Source of the DNA: Nocardiopsis coralli | GTDB lineage: Bacteria; Actinomycetota; Actinomycetes; Streptosporangiales; Streptosporangiaceae | Direction: 5' to 3' | Length of the DNA: 64,000 nucleotides | Assembly: GCF_014892575.1 (NCBI RefSeq) | Contig: NZ_JADBGI010000005.1 | Span: 62,001-126,000 of the forward strand | Part shown: piece after piece, positions 54,429 to 64,000 of the stretch | Layout of the letters: the number at the start of each line of letters is the position of its first letter | Numbering within the stretch: position 1 is the stretch's first letter | Translations under genes and position numbers: made by a program | The notes under the pieces: model-generated | Database searches by the model: none | Told to the model about the DNA's origin: nothing | What the model saw: only the letters and a program-made list of their open reading frames with translations

Positions 54429-55719
54429 CGCCGCCGTCCCGGGCGCCGGGGCCGTCCTCGACCGGGGCCGGCTCGACCGGGGGCCGTGCGGTCGGCGGTG
54501 GTGCGGTGGACGGTTCGGCGGGCAGGGGCACGAACAGGCTCATGCCCGCCGAGACCAGCAGCATCAGCGCGGCACCGGCCATCCCTCCGGCGATCCCGAA
54601 CCCGTCGATCATCGCGCCGACCATCGGGCTCGCCAACGCACCGCCCGCGCCGAACGCGCTGGCCATCCACCCGAAGGCCTCCGAGCGGCGGTTCGACGGG
54701 GCCAGGTCCCCGATGCGCCCCATGACCGCGGCTAGCAGCGGGGCCAGCGCCAGGCCGGACAGGAACAACAGGGGCAGGGTCCACAGCGGGGTGGGCAGAT
54801 GCAGCACCGGCGGCGCGAACGGCACGAGCAGCATCAGGCCGGCCGCCGCGGCCAGCGCACGCCTGGACAACCGGGGGCGGCCCGGCAGCGCTCCGGCGAC
54901 CGCGCCGCCCACGAGCGACCCCAGCGCCCACACCGAGGCCAGCACCATGACGTACTCCGGTGCGTCGAGCTCGTTCGCCCAGGCCACGATGGTCAGGTCC
55001 ATGCCGATGACCCCGCCGACCGTCAGGAACGCCATGACGAACAGCAGCGCCAGCGCCGGGATGCGCACCAGGCTCCGCCGCGGGCTCCCGGCCTCCTCGG
55101 CGTCCTCCTCGACCGGTGCCGGCCCGGTCACCCCGGCCCTGCGCAGGGCGAGGCAGAACCCGACGGAACCGGCCAGAGCCAGGGCCGCGAGCATGAGCAC
55201 CGCTTCCCGTGGGCCGGCCCAGGCCACCACGGCGGCGGTCGCGATGGGGGAGAAGACGAACAGCAGTTCCTGGGTGGTGGCCTCGGCCGCGTAGATGGCC
55301 TGGCGTTCCGGACCGCGCGTCAGGCGGGGCCAGAGACCGCGCACGACCTGGTTCGCCGGACTGCCGAAGACGCCCGTGACCAGTGCCAACGGGGCGGCCG
55401 CCCACCACAGCGAGCCCGGCATCAGCGCCATGGCGGTGAGCCCGGCCGAGAACACCACGCCGCACACCATCACCAGGCGGTCGCTGTTGCCCCGGTCGGC
55501 CATCCTGCCGCGCAAGGGCCCGACCAGCGCCATGCCCAGGGTGAAGGCGCCCGCGACCAGCCCCGCGTAACTGTAGGAGCCGGTCCACTCGACGACCAGG
55601 AAGGTCACCGCGATCATCTGCCCGGGCATGTAGAAACGCGCGACGAGCGACCAGACCAGCAGGGACAGGACGTGGGGGACGGCGAAGAGACGACGGTAGT
55701 TGGCCAACACCCTCGCCAT
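54331..55719 (-). CDS. MFS transporter
   Basis: The 462-residue protein has about 12 hydrophobic helices with MFS features: GPLRGRMADRGNSDRLV after helix 2 (the conserved loop 2-3), GVFGSPANQVVRGLWPRL, and a central cytoplasmic loop (about 195-225). The start MARVLANYRRLF at 55719 is preferred, with GGAG 9 bases upstream; the longer frame adds unrelated sequence. The last about 50 residues are Pro/Ala/Gly-rich and are encoded antisense to the amidase end. The substrate is unknown; relatives are annotated as drug exporters. Transcribed divergently from malQ. Confidence 0.88.
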   Translation of the reverse strand: MARVLANYRRLFAVPHVLSLLVWSLVARFYMPGQMIAVTFLVVEWTGSYSYAGLVAGAFTLGMALVGPLRGRMADRGNSDRLVMVCGVVFSAGLTAMALMPGSLWWAAAPLALVTGVFGSPANQVVRGLWPRLTRGPERQAIYAAEATTQELLFVFSPIATAAVVAWAGPREAVLMLAALALAGSVGFCLALRRAGVTGPAPVEEDAEEAGSPRRSLVRIPALALLFVMAFLTVGGVIGMDLTIVAWANELDAPEYVMVLASVWALGSLVGGAVAGALPGRPRLSRRALAAAAGLMLLVPFAPPVLHLPTPLWTLPLLFLSGLALAPLLAAVMGRIGDLAPSNRRSEAFGWMASAFGAGGALASPMVGAMIDGFGIAGGMAGAALMLLVSAGMSLFVPLPAEPSTAPPPTARPPVEPAPVEDGPGARDGGVTPPAEPGAPTDGPAPAGPTGPTGSPRPRPER

Positions 55720-55837
55720 GATCGCAGAGCTCCGGTGACCCGACCACAGGGTTTCCCGCCGGGCTGGGTGCGGGGGCCGTCCCACGCCGGGTCCGCCTCC
55801 TGTGTGATCGCAGCCCGGTGGGGCATGATCGATTGCT

Positions 55838-57877
55838 GTGAGGGACGTTCAGCTGGCCCACCTGGCCGAGCAGTACGGTGTCGCGACCGAGTACGAGGAC
55901 TGGCGAGGGCAGCGGGTCGCCGTGAGCCCCGAGACCGTCCGTGCCGTGCTCACCGCTCTGGGCGCGGACACCACCGATCCGGCGGCCGCCGCACGCGAAC
56001 GCGACCGGAGACTGCCCCCGGCCGTCGTCGTACGTGAGGGAAAGGCACCGGAGCTCGCGCTGCCCGACGGCGCCCACGGAACCGTGGAGACCGCCGACGG
56101 TGCCCTGCTGCCCCTGGGGCCCGGGCTGCCCCTGGGCGCGCACACCTTGCGGGTGACCGCCGCCGACGGTGAACACCAGGCGCCCCTGCTCGTGGTGCCC
56201 GACCGGATCGAACCCACCGCGCTGCGACGCCGACGCCGCCTGTGGGGCCTCATGACGCAGATCTACAGCGTGCGATCGCGGGCCTCCTGGGGCACCGGGG
56301 ACCTGCGCGACCTCGCCGAACTCACCGACTGGAGCGCCCGCGACCTCGGCGCCGACTTCACGCTCGTCAACCCGGTCCACGCCACCGAACCCCTGCCCCC
56401 GGTGGAGGCCTCCCCCTACCTCCCGGTCAGCCGCCGCTACGCCAGCCCGCTCTACATCCGCATCGAGGACGTGCCCGAGTACGCACGCCTGGACCCGGCC
56501 CAGCGCGAGGGGATCCAGCGCCTGGCCCGGCCCCTGCGCGAACGCGGCCGCACCGCCGACCTGCTCGACCGCGACGCCGTGTGGGAGGCCAAGCGCCAGG
56601 CCCTCGAGGTGCTCTTCCAGGTGCAACGCGCCCCGGGCCGCGAGGCGGCGCTGCGCACCTACCTCGAGCGTGAGGGCCGTCCCCTCGTGGAGTTCGCGAC
56701 CTGGAGCGCCCTGGCCGAGGACTACGGGACCGACTTCCGCACCTGGCCCGAACACCTGCGGGACGTGGGCCGCCACGCGGTCGGGCAGGAGGCGCTGCGC
56801 CGGTGGCCGACCGTGGAGTTCCACCGTTGGCTCCAGTGGATCCTCGACGAGCAGCTCGGCCACGCGCAGCACTCCGCCCTCGACGCCGGGATGGCCGTGG
56901 GGGTCGTGCACGACCTCGCCCTCGGCGTGCAGCCCGGGGGCGCCGACGCGTGGATGTACGGCGACGCCCTTGTTCCCGGGCTGCACGTGGGCGCGCCCCC
57001 GGACGAGTTCAACCGGCGCGGACAGGACTGGGGTCAGCCGCCCTGGCACCCCCGCCGCCTGGCCGAGCTCGGGTACGCGCCCCTGCGCCAGGTTCTGGGA
57101 CAGGCGCTGGCCCACGCCGGCGGGGTGCGCATGGACCACGTCATGGGCCTCTTCCGGGTCTGGTGCGTGCCCGAGGGCGCCCCGCCCGACCAGGGGACCT
57201 ACGTGCACTACGACCACGAGGGCACCGTCGGATCCCTGCTGCTGGCCGCACACCGCGCGGACGCCGTCGTGATCGGCGAGGACCTCGGCACCGTCGAACC
57301 GTGGGTGCGCGACCACCTCGACGACCGCGGGGTCCTGGGCACGTCGGTGCTGTGGTTCGAACAGGACCGCAGCGGCCGGCCCCTGACCCCGGACCGATGG
57401 CGCACCGACTGCCTGGCCACCGTCGCCACGCACGACCTGCCGCCGGTGGCCTCGTTCCTGTCCACCGAGCACGTCGAACTGCGCGACCGGCTCGGCCTGC
57501 TCGAACGGCCGGTCGAGGAGGAGCGCGCCGACGCCGAGGAACGGGTGGAACGCTGGCGCGCCCTGCTCGTGGAGCTCGGCCTGCTCGAGGACGACGTCGA
57601 CCCCGTCACCGATCCGGCTGCTGTCGTGGCCGCCATGCACGCTTATCTCGCACGTACGCCGGCCCGCATGGTCGGGGTCGCGCTCACCGACGTCGTGGGG
57701 GACCGCCGGATGCAGAACCAGCCCGGGACGAGCACCGAGTACCCGAACTGGCGGATCCCGCTCACCAGTGCCGAGGGCGAACCCGTGCTCGTGGACGAGC
57801 TGCTCGCCGATCCGCGTATGGTCGCCCGGATCCGGCGCACGGTCGGTCCCGTCGGCGGGGACGGCCAGATCCTCTGA
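55838..57877 (+). CDS. malQ: 4-alpha-glucanotransferase
   Basis: The 679-residue GH77 amylomaltase transfers maltodextrin segments in glycogen and maltose metabolism. Catalytic residues are Asp433 in RMDHVMG (nucleophile), Glu481 in IGEDLGT (acid/base) and Asp533 in THDLPP. Residues 1-130 form the actinobacterial N-terminal beta domain, and QIYSVRSRASWGTGDLRDL begins the barrel. Length fits E. coli MalQ (694). The GTG start is at 55838 and lacks a clear ribosome-binding site; CATGAT lies 8 or so bases before it, so the mRNA may be nearly leaderless. Confidence 0.95.
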   Translation: MRDVQLAHLAEQYGVATEYEDWRGQRVAVSPETVRAVLTALGADTTDPAAAARERDRRLPPAVVVREGKAPELALPDGAHGTVETADGALLPLGPGLPLGAHTLRVTAADGEHQAPLLVVPDRIEPTALRRRRRLWGLMTQIYSVRSRASWGTGDLRDLAELTDWSARDLGADFTLVNPVHATEPLPPVEASPYLPVSRRYASPLYIRIEDVPEYARLDPAQREGIQRLARPLRERGRTADLLDRDAVWEAKRQALEVLFQVQRAPGREAALRTYLEREGRPLVEFATWSALAEDYGTDFRTWPEHLRDVGRHAVGQEALRRWPTVEFHRWLQWILDEQLGHAQHSALDAGMAVGVVHDLALGVQPGGADAWMYGDALVPGLHVGAPPDEFNRRGQDWGQPPWHPRRLAELGYAPLRQVLGQALAHAGGVRMDHVMGLFRVWCVPEGAPPDQGTYVHYDHEGTVGSLLLAAHRADAVVIGEDLGTVEPWVRDHLDDRGVLGTSVLWFEQDRSGRPLTPDRWRTDCLATVATHDLPPVASFLSTEHVELRDRLGLLERPVEEERADAEERVERWRALLVELGLLEDDVDPVTDPAAVVAAMHAYLARTPARMVGVALTDVVGDRRMQNQPGTSTEYPNWRIPLTSAEGEPVLVDELLADPRMVARIRRTVGPVGGDGQIL

Positions 57878-57895
57878 CGCCGGGAACGCGCGCTG

Positions 57896-57908
57896 TAGCG
57901 TTGGGGAC
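57896..57908 (+). promoter_or_regulatory. Leaderless promoter of the alpha/beta hydrolase gene
   Basis: TAGCGT (57896-57901) stands 7 bases before the ATG at 57909. Although malQ ends only 31 bases upstream, this implies an independent promoter. Confidence 0.45.
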
Positions 57909-58562
57909 ATGGGTACCGAACAGGTGGTCTTCCTCCACGGTCTCGGCGCGGGCCCGGACTCCTGGGACGCGGAGCTCGCGGCACTGCCGGACGGTTTCGC
58001 CGGTTCCGCGCCGCACATCACGGGCCTCTCCGACCAGGGCGACGGGCTCTTCACGTTCGGCGCTGCCGCCGAGGAGGTCGTGGACGGGTTGGACCGGCGC
58101 GGGATCGGCCGGGCCCATCTGTGCGGGCTGTCGATCGGGGCGATGCTCTCGCTGTGGACCGCGCTGGAGTACCCGGACCGTGTCGCGTCCCTGGTGCTCT
58201 CCGGTGGCCAGGTGCGGCCCCCGCGGGCGGCGCTGGCCCTGCAGACCGCCGTCTTCCGTGTGCTGCCGGAAGGCCTCGCCGAGCCCGGGGGCATGGACAA
58301 GCGCCGGTTCCTCGCCGCACTGGAGGAGGTGGGGCGTGTGGACTTCAGCGAACGCCTCGCCGAGGTCGGCGTTCCTACCCTGGTGATGTGCGGGTCCTGG
58401 GACGTGGTCAACCTGCCCGCCGCGCGCACCATGGCCGAGGGCCTGCCGCACGCGCAGCTGCGGATCGTGCAGGGCGGAGGGCACGAGCTCAACGTCGGCC
58501 GCCCCGCGGACTTCGCCGCCGCGCTCCATCGTTTCTACGCCGGCCCCGCCGCCCCCGCCTGA
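57909..58562 (+). CDS. Alpha/beta-fold hydrolase
   Basis: The 217-residue protein has the oxyanion motif FLHGLGAGPDSWD (9-21), nucleophile elbow GLSIGAMLS and the C-terminal His in QGGGHELN; an Asp in GSWDVVNLP is the likely third triad member. It resembles 3-oxoadipate enol-lactonase-like esterases in arrangement (SLVLSGGQVR, VPTLVMCGSWD), but the cap (about 115-150) is short and the substrate is unknown. No signal peptide. The gene is followed by 813 bases without coding potential. Confidence 0.88.
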   Translation: MGTEQVVFLHGLGAGPDSWDAELAALPDGFAGSAPHITGLSDQGDGLFTFGAAAEEVVDGLDRRGIGRAHLCGLSIGAMLSLWTALEYPDRVASLVLSGGQVRPPRAALALQTAVFRVLPEGLAEPGGMDKRRFLAALEEVGRVDFSERLAEVGVPTLVMCGSWDVVNLPAARTMAEGLPHAQLRIVQGGGHELNVGRPADFAAALHRFYAGPAAPA

Positions 58563-58671
58563 TCCACAACACGGTCGCTCCGCGGCGATTGCCCTACTGG
58601 GCAAGGTGCCTGCGCGGTTCGCATTGCGGCCTGACAGGCCGAGCTCGGCCCGTAGGGCCGTTCCGGCGGGG

Positions 58672-59245
58672 GGTTCGTGCCTTCGGCACGGTCTTGCCCC
58701 TGGCCCGCCTGGGTCCCGTTGGACGACCCTGTTGGTTCGGGGTGGGACGCGCGGTGCCCCGGGCATGGCCCCCGGGCCATGAACCGGCTCCCTCGCATGC
58801 GGCCGTGACGGGACGTGAGGCCTCGCACCGACGGGCTGGCCCCGTGGGGGCCTTCCGCCCGGGGGTTCGTGCCTTCGGCACGGTCTTGCCCCTGGCCCGC
58901 CTGGGTCCCGTTGGACGACCCTGTTGGTTCGGGGTGGGACGCGCGGTGCCCCGGGCATGGCCCCCGGGCCATGAACCGGCTCCCTCGCATGCGGCCGTGA
59001 CGGGACGTGAGGCCTCGCACCGACGGGCTGGGCCCGTGGGCCCTTCCGGCCGGGGGTTCGCGCCTCCGGCACGGTCCGTGCCCCCGGTCCGCCTGGGTCC
59101 TGCTGGACGGCCCTGCTGGTTCCGGGCATCCCTGTCTTCAGTACGCCCATGCCCCGGGCCATGAACCGGCTCGTCCGCATACGGTCGTGAAGGGCGGGAG
59201 GTCGCGCACCGACGGGCTGGCCCCGTGGGGCCCTTCCGGCCGGGG
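58672..59245. repeat. Three tandem ~190-bp repeats in a gene-free region
   Basis: Units start at 58672, 58864 and 59055 (periods 192 and 191). The first two are nearly identical; the third is diverged. Each contains the strong hairpin CGTGCC-TTC-GGCACG or its relic, a GGGCATGG/CCGGGCCATG segment and a GGCCCC-GTG-GGGGCC type hairpin at the end. No frame here has typical codon bias on either strand. The rest of 58563-59375 holds a pepN terminator and no gene. Confidence 0.85.
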
Positions 59246-59331
59246 CGCTGCCTGCGAGGGCCGCACTCATCCGGCACCGTGCCTTCGGCACGGCCCTCGC
59301 CCCGGGAGAGCCCAGGGGTGCCCGGACACGG

Positions 59332-59363
59332 GCGGGGCCCGGTGGCGTGCCACCGGGCCCCGC
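59332..59363 (-). terminator. Terminator after pepN
   Basis: Arms 59332-59346 and 59349-59363 are perfectly complementary (a stem of 14 bp when the loop is CGTG), ending 12 bases beyond the pepN stop. Confidence 0.85.
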
Positions 59364-59375
59364 GTGCGTACGGCG

Positions 59376-61925
<2,550 letters not shown>

Positions 61926-62077
61926 GCCACGCTCCTTCCACGGCCGCCGTCGACGCCGGCCGGAGATCGTTGTCGGTAACGGATCGATCCTGCCACGCAC
62001 GGGTGCGGAATGCGCAACCGATCGGTCCGGTTGCCATCGAGGGAAACCCCTGTGCACGACTTCCGAGGAGTTGAGTG

Positions 62078-62701
62078 ATGAGCGAGGCGCACGAGCCGCA
62101 GACCACGGTCGCCGACATGTGGTTCGACCCCCTGTGCCCCTGGGCGTGGATCACCTCGCGCTGGCTGGTCGAGGTCGAGAAGGTGCGCCCGGTGACGGTG
62201 CGCTGGCGGGTGATGAGCCTGGCCGTGCTCAACGCCGGCCGCGAGCTGCCCGACGGCTACCAGGAGCTCATGGAGCGTTCCTGGGCCGCGGTGCGTGTGT
62301 GCACGGCCGCCGAGCAGCGTTTCGGCCCCGAGGTGCTGGGCCCGCTCTACACCGCCATCGGAACCCGGTTCCACAACCGCGGGGAGGCCCAGGACACCGC
62401 CACCCTGAAGGCCGCCCTGGCCGAGGCCGGGCTGCCCGAGGAGCTCGTGGAGGCCGCCGACAGCACCGAATACGATGAGCCCCTGCGCGCCTCGCACGCC
62501 GAGGCCATGAAGCTGGTCGGCGAGGACGTCGGGACCCCGGTCGTCCGGGTGGAGGGCGTCTCCTTCTTCGGCCCGGTCGTCAGCCCGGCCCCCCGCGGCG
62601 AGGAGGCCGGCAAGCTCTGGGACGGCGTGCGCGCCGTGGCCGGCACCGACGGCTTCTTCGAGCTCAAGCGCACCCGCACCCGCGACCCCATCTTCGACTG
62701 A
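62078..62701 (+). CDS. DsbA-family, mycothiol-type oxidoreductase with CPWA site
   Basis: The 207-residue protein has a thioredoxin fold with a long helical insert, like M. tuberculosis Rv2466c, a mycothiol-linked nitroreductase. The active site lies in FDPLCPWAWITSRW: one cysteine followed by Pro-Trp-Ala, so the resolving cysteine of a CXXC motif is missing. The cis-Pro loop is GTPVVRVEG and the following SFFGPVVSPAPRGEEAGKLWDG (in blocks) is family-typical. A monothiol mechanism with mycothiol is expected, by inference. The ATG at 62078 has GAGGAG 7 bases upstream; a GTG at 62075 directly precedes it. Confidence 0.88.
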   Translation: MSEAHEPQTTVADMWFDPLCPWAWITSRWLVEVEKVRPVTVRWRVMSLAVLNAGRELPDGYQELMERSWAAVRVCTAAEQRFGPEVLGPLYTAIGTRFHNRGEAQDTATLKAALAEAGLPEELVEAADSTEYDEPLRASHAEAMKLVGEDVGTPVVRVEGVSFFGPVVSPAPRGEEAGKLWDGVRAVAGTDGFFELKRTRTRDPIFD

Positions 62702-62735
62702 CCGAACCGAAGGCTCACCCGAAGGGAACACTGCC

Positions 62736-62891
62736 GTGTCCGGACCCGATGAGGACCGCGTCGTCGAACTCCTCGACGACCTCGACATCCTGCCCGACAC
62801 CACCAGCGACGAGCGCGGGTCGGGCTGGGGCGACGCCGACGACGACAGCACCGCACGGCTGCTCGAGGACCGCCCTCCCCACTGGGACTGA
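62736..62891 (+). CDS. Small acidic protein, 51 residues
   Basis: A GTG at 62736 with AGGGA upstream opens a 51-residue frame 34 bases after the DsbA-family gene: SGPDEDRVVELLDDLDIL, then DERGSGWGDADDD and the ending RLLEDRPPHWD. It is highly acidic, has good G+C codon bias and is followed directly by a 13-bp hairpin, so it looks like the second gene of a two-gene operon. I recall similar short actinobacterial proteins ending in RPPHWD, but no function. Confidence 0.75.
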   Translation: MSGPDEDRVVELLDDLDILPDTTSDERGSGWGDADDDSTARLLEDRPPHWD

Positions 62892-62897
62892 GCCGTA

Positions 62898-62935
62898 GGG
62901 CCGGGCCCGGGCCGACCACGGTCCGGGCCCGGCCC
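62898..62935 (+). terminator. Terminator after the dsbA-small-protein operon
   Basis: Perfect 13-base arms (62898-62910 and 62923-62935) enclose a 12-base loop, starting 7 bases after the stop. Confidence 0.85.
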
Positions 62936-63061
62936 CACTCGCGCCCCGGCGCGCCCGCCGCCCACACCCGACCCGACCACCGGATCCCCGTATCGGTGGG
63001 ATCACCGGTGCCGACCCCGCCCGTCTGGCCAAAGCCCGAGACGCTCTGGGACAGTGGCCCT

Positions 63062-64000
63062 ATGCGTTCCCTCTACATCGACGGCGCCTGGACGGACTCC
63101 GCCTCCGACGAGGGCCTCGAGGTCCTCGACCCGGCCACCGAACAGGTCATCGACACCGTTCCCGCGGGATCGGCCAAGGACGTCGACAGCGCGGTCGAGG
63201 CCGCCGCTGCCGCCTTCCCGGCCTGGTCCCGGCGCCCCTACGGACAGCGCGTCACCCACCTGGCCAAGGCCCTGGAACTCTTCGACGAGCGCGCGGAGGA
63301 CATCGCCGCGCTGCTCACCCGCGACATGGGCGCACCCGCCGGCTTCTCCCGCAAGGTCCAGGCCGGCCTGCCCCAGATGATGTTCAAGACCTACATCGAC
63401 CTCGTCGAGGAGCACGGCGAGCGCTACTTCACCGGTGAGCGCGTCGAGAACTCCCTCGTGGTGCACGAGGCCGTCGGCGTGGTCGGTGCGATCACCCCGT
63501 GGAACTACCCGCTCCACCAGATCGTGCTCAAGGTCGTGCCGGCCCTGCTCGCCGGCAACACCGTCGTGCTCAAGCCCACCGAGATCGCCCCGCTGGGCGC
63601 CTACGCGCTCGCCGAGATCTTCGACGAGGCCGGGCTCCCCGCCGGTGTGTTCAACCTCGTCTCGGGCACGGGCCCGGTCGTGGGCGAGGCCATCGCCGCC
63701 CACCCGAAGGTCGACATGGTCTCCTTCACCGGCTCCACCCGCGCCGGTACCCGCGTCTCGCAGGTCGCCGCCGAGACCGTCAAGCGCGTCGCTCTGGAAC
63801 TGGGCGGCAAGTCGCCGAACGTGATCCTGCCGGACGCCGACCTCACCCAGGCGGTCAAGCGCGGCGTCGCCGACGTCATGCGCAACACCGGGCAGAGCTG
63901 CAACGCCCTCACCCGCATGTTCGTCCACCGCGACTCCTACGACGAGGCCGTGGAACTGGCCGCCGCCTCGGCCGAGAAGTACGCGCCGGGCGACCCCACC
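63062..64000 (+). CDS. Aldehyde dehydrogenase, cut by the window edge
   Basis: The first 313 residues of an NAD(P)-dependent aldehyde dehydrogenase are present. They include VVGAITPWNYPLHQIVLK, LKPTEIAPLGAY, the cofactor loop VSFTGSTRAGTRV, the general-base Glu in VALELGGKSPN and the catalytic Cys in NTGQSCNALTRM. A complete family member has about 480 residues, so about 165 are missing. The GQSC variant resembles the DhaS/AldA-like group; the aldehyde is not assignable. The ATG at 63062 matches the usual start RSLYIDGAWTD. Confidence 0.95.
   Translation, partial: MRSLYIDGAWTDSASDEGLEVLDPATEQVIDTVPAGSAKDVDSAVEAAAAAFPAWSRRPYGQRVTHLAKALELFDERAEDIAALLTRDMGAPAGFSRKVQAGLPQMMFKTYIDLVEEHGERYFTGERVENSLVVHEAVGVVGAITPWNYPLHQIVLKVVPALLAGNTVVLKPTEIAPLGAYALAEIFDEAGLPAGVFNLVSGTGPVVGEAIAAHPKVDMVSFTGSTRAGTRVSQVAAETVKRVALELGGKSPNVILPDADLTQAVKRGVADVMRNTGQSCNALTRMFVHRDSYDEAVELAAASAEKYAPGDPT

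Noticed and set aside
58672-59245. CRISPR array or coding gene in the 190-bp repeats
   Set aside because: Units are long and contiguous without spacers; frames on either strand lack codon bias, start sites and known domains.

Overview
The window is a 64 kb piece of a very GC-rich chromosome from an actinomycete. Supporting signs are a strong third-position G+C bias, many GTG starts, probable leaderless promoters, a mycothiol-type DsbA protein, a DynA/DynB-like dynamin pair, and PknB-type kinase, DUF4192, DUF6504 and BluB/CobT genes. A Nocardiopsis-like member of the Streptosporangiales is my best guess, but this is an inference from gene content and not a computed placement. No transposase, integrase, rRNA or CRISPR array is visible.

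Layout. 0-2.3 kb: a phage-flavoured DUF4041/T5orf172 protein, tRNA-Arg(TCT) on the minus strand and a candidate 18-residue peptide. 2.4-8.1 kb: a small membrane protein, a secreted penicillin-acylase-family amidohydrolase and an NfeD/SPFH membrane-scaffold pair. 8.2-11.6 kb: a transmembrane Ser/Thr kinase and, upstream of it, a stand-alone membrane-anchored copy of the kinase's extracellular domain. 11.7-13 kb: DUF6504 behind a candidate LexA box, and a GNAT acetyltransferase. 13.2-21 kb: cobalamin/siroheme genes. A 2,084-residue BluB-CobT fusion has about 1,500 residues of repetitive low-complexity sequence at its N-terminus and is followed by a bifunctional CysG/CobA-type protein. 21-26.3 kb: two overlapping dynamin-like GTPases. 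26.4-31.1 kb: a strong hairpin, a candidate 8-residue ORF, a BldD-like box, a GGDEF diguanylate cyclase and a DUF4192 protein. 31.2-33.6 kb: an ArsR repressor and P1B-4-type metal ATPase operon. 33.6-43.7 kb: a catabolic/uptake locus of two flavin-dependent monooxygenases, an FAD/NAD(P)-binding protein and a peptide-type ABC transporter. 43.7-64 kb: mostly housekeeping genes, namely ettA, truncated haemoglobin, a 4HBT thioesterase, prolyl oligopeptidase, HNH nuclease, ilvD, a NERD protein, amidase, MFS exporter, malQ, an alpha/beta hydrolase, pepN, a DsbA-family protein, a 51-residue acidic protein and an aldehyde dehydrogenase cut by the right edge. Several of these (ettA, thioesterase, globin, HNH, pepN, DsbA) are, from memory, also near one another in Mycobacterium tuberculosis (about Rv2466c-Rv2477c), so this part looks like an old actinobacterial neighbourhood with later insertions.

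Recurring themes. Four neighbouring proteins (BluB-CobT, the second dynamin, the diguanylate cyclase and DUF4192) carry very long low-complexity Ala/Gly/Pro/Asp-rich segments. At least seven genes have a TANNNT -10 hexamer only 6-8 bases before the start codon, which implies leaderless mRNAs. Most gene ends have long GC hairpins without a strong U-tract. The least explained items are the BluB-CobT fusion and its 549-bp in-frame duplication, the duplicated kinase ectodomain, the monooxygenase/ABC locus, the LexA-like and BldD-like sites, and a roughly 190-bp tandem repeat array at 58.7-59.2 kb.
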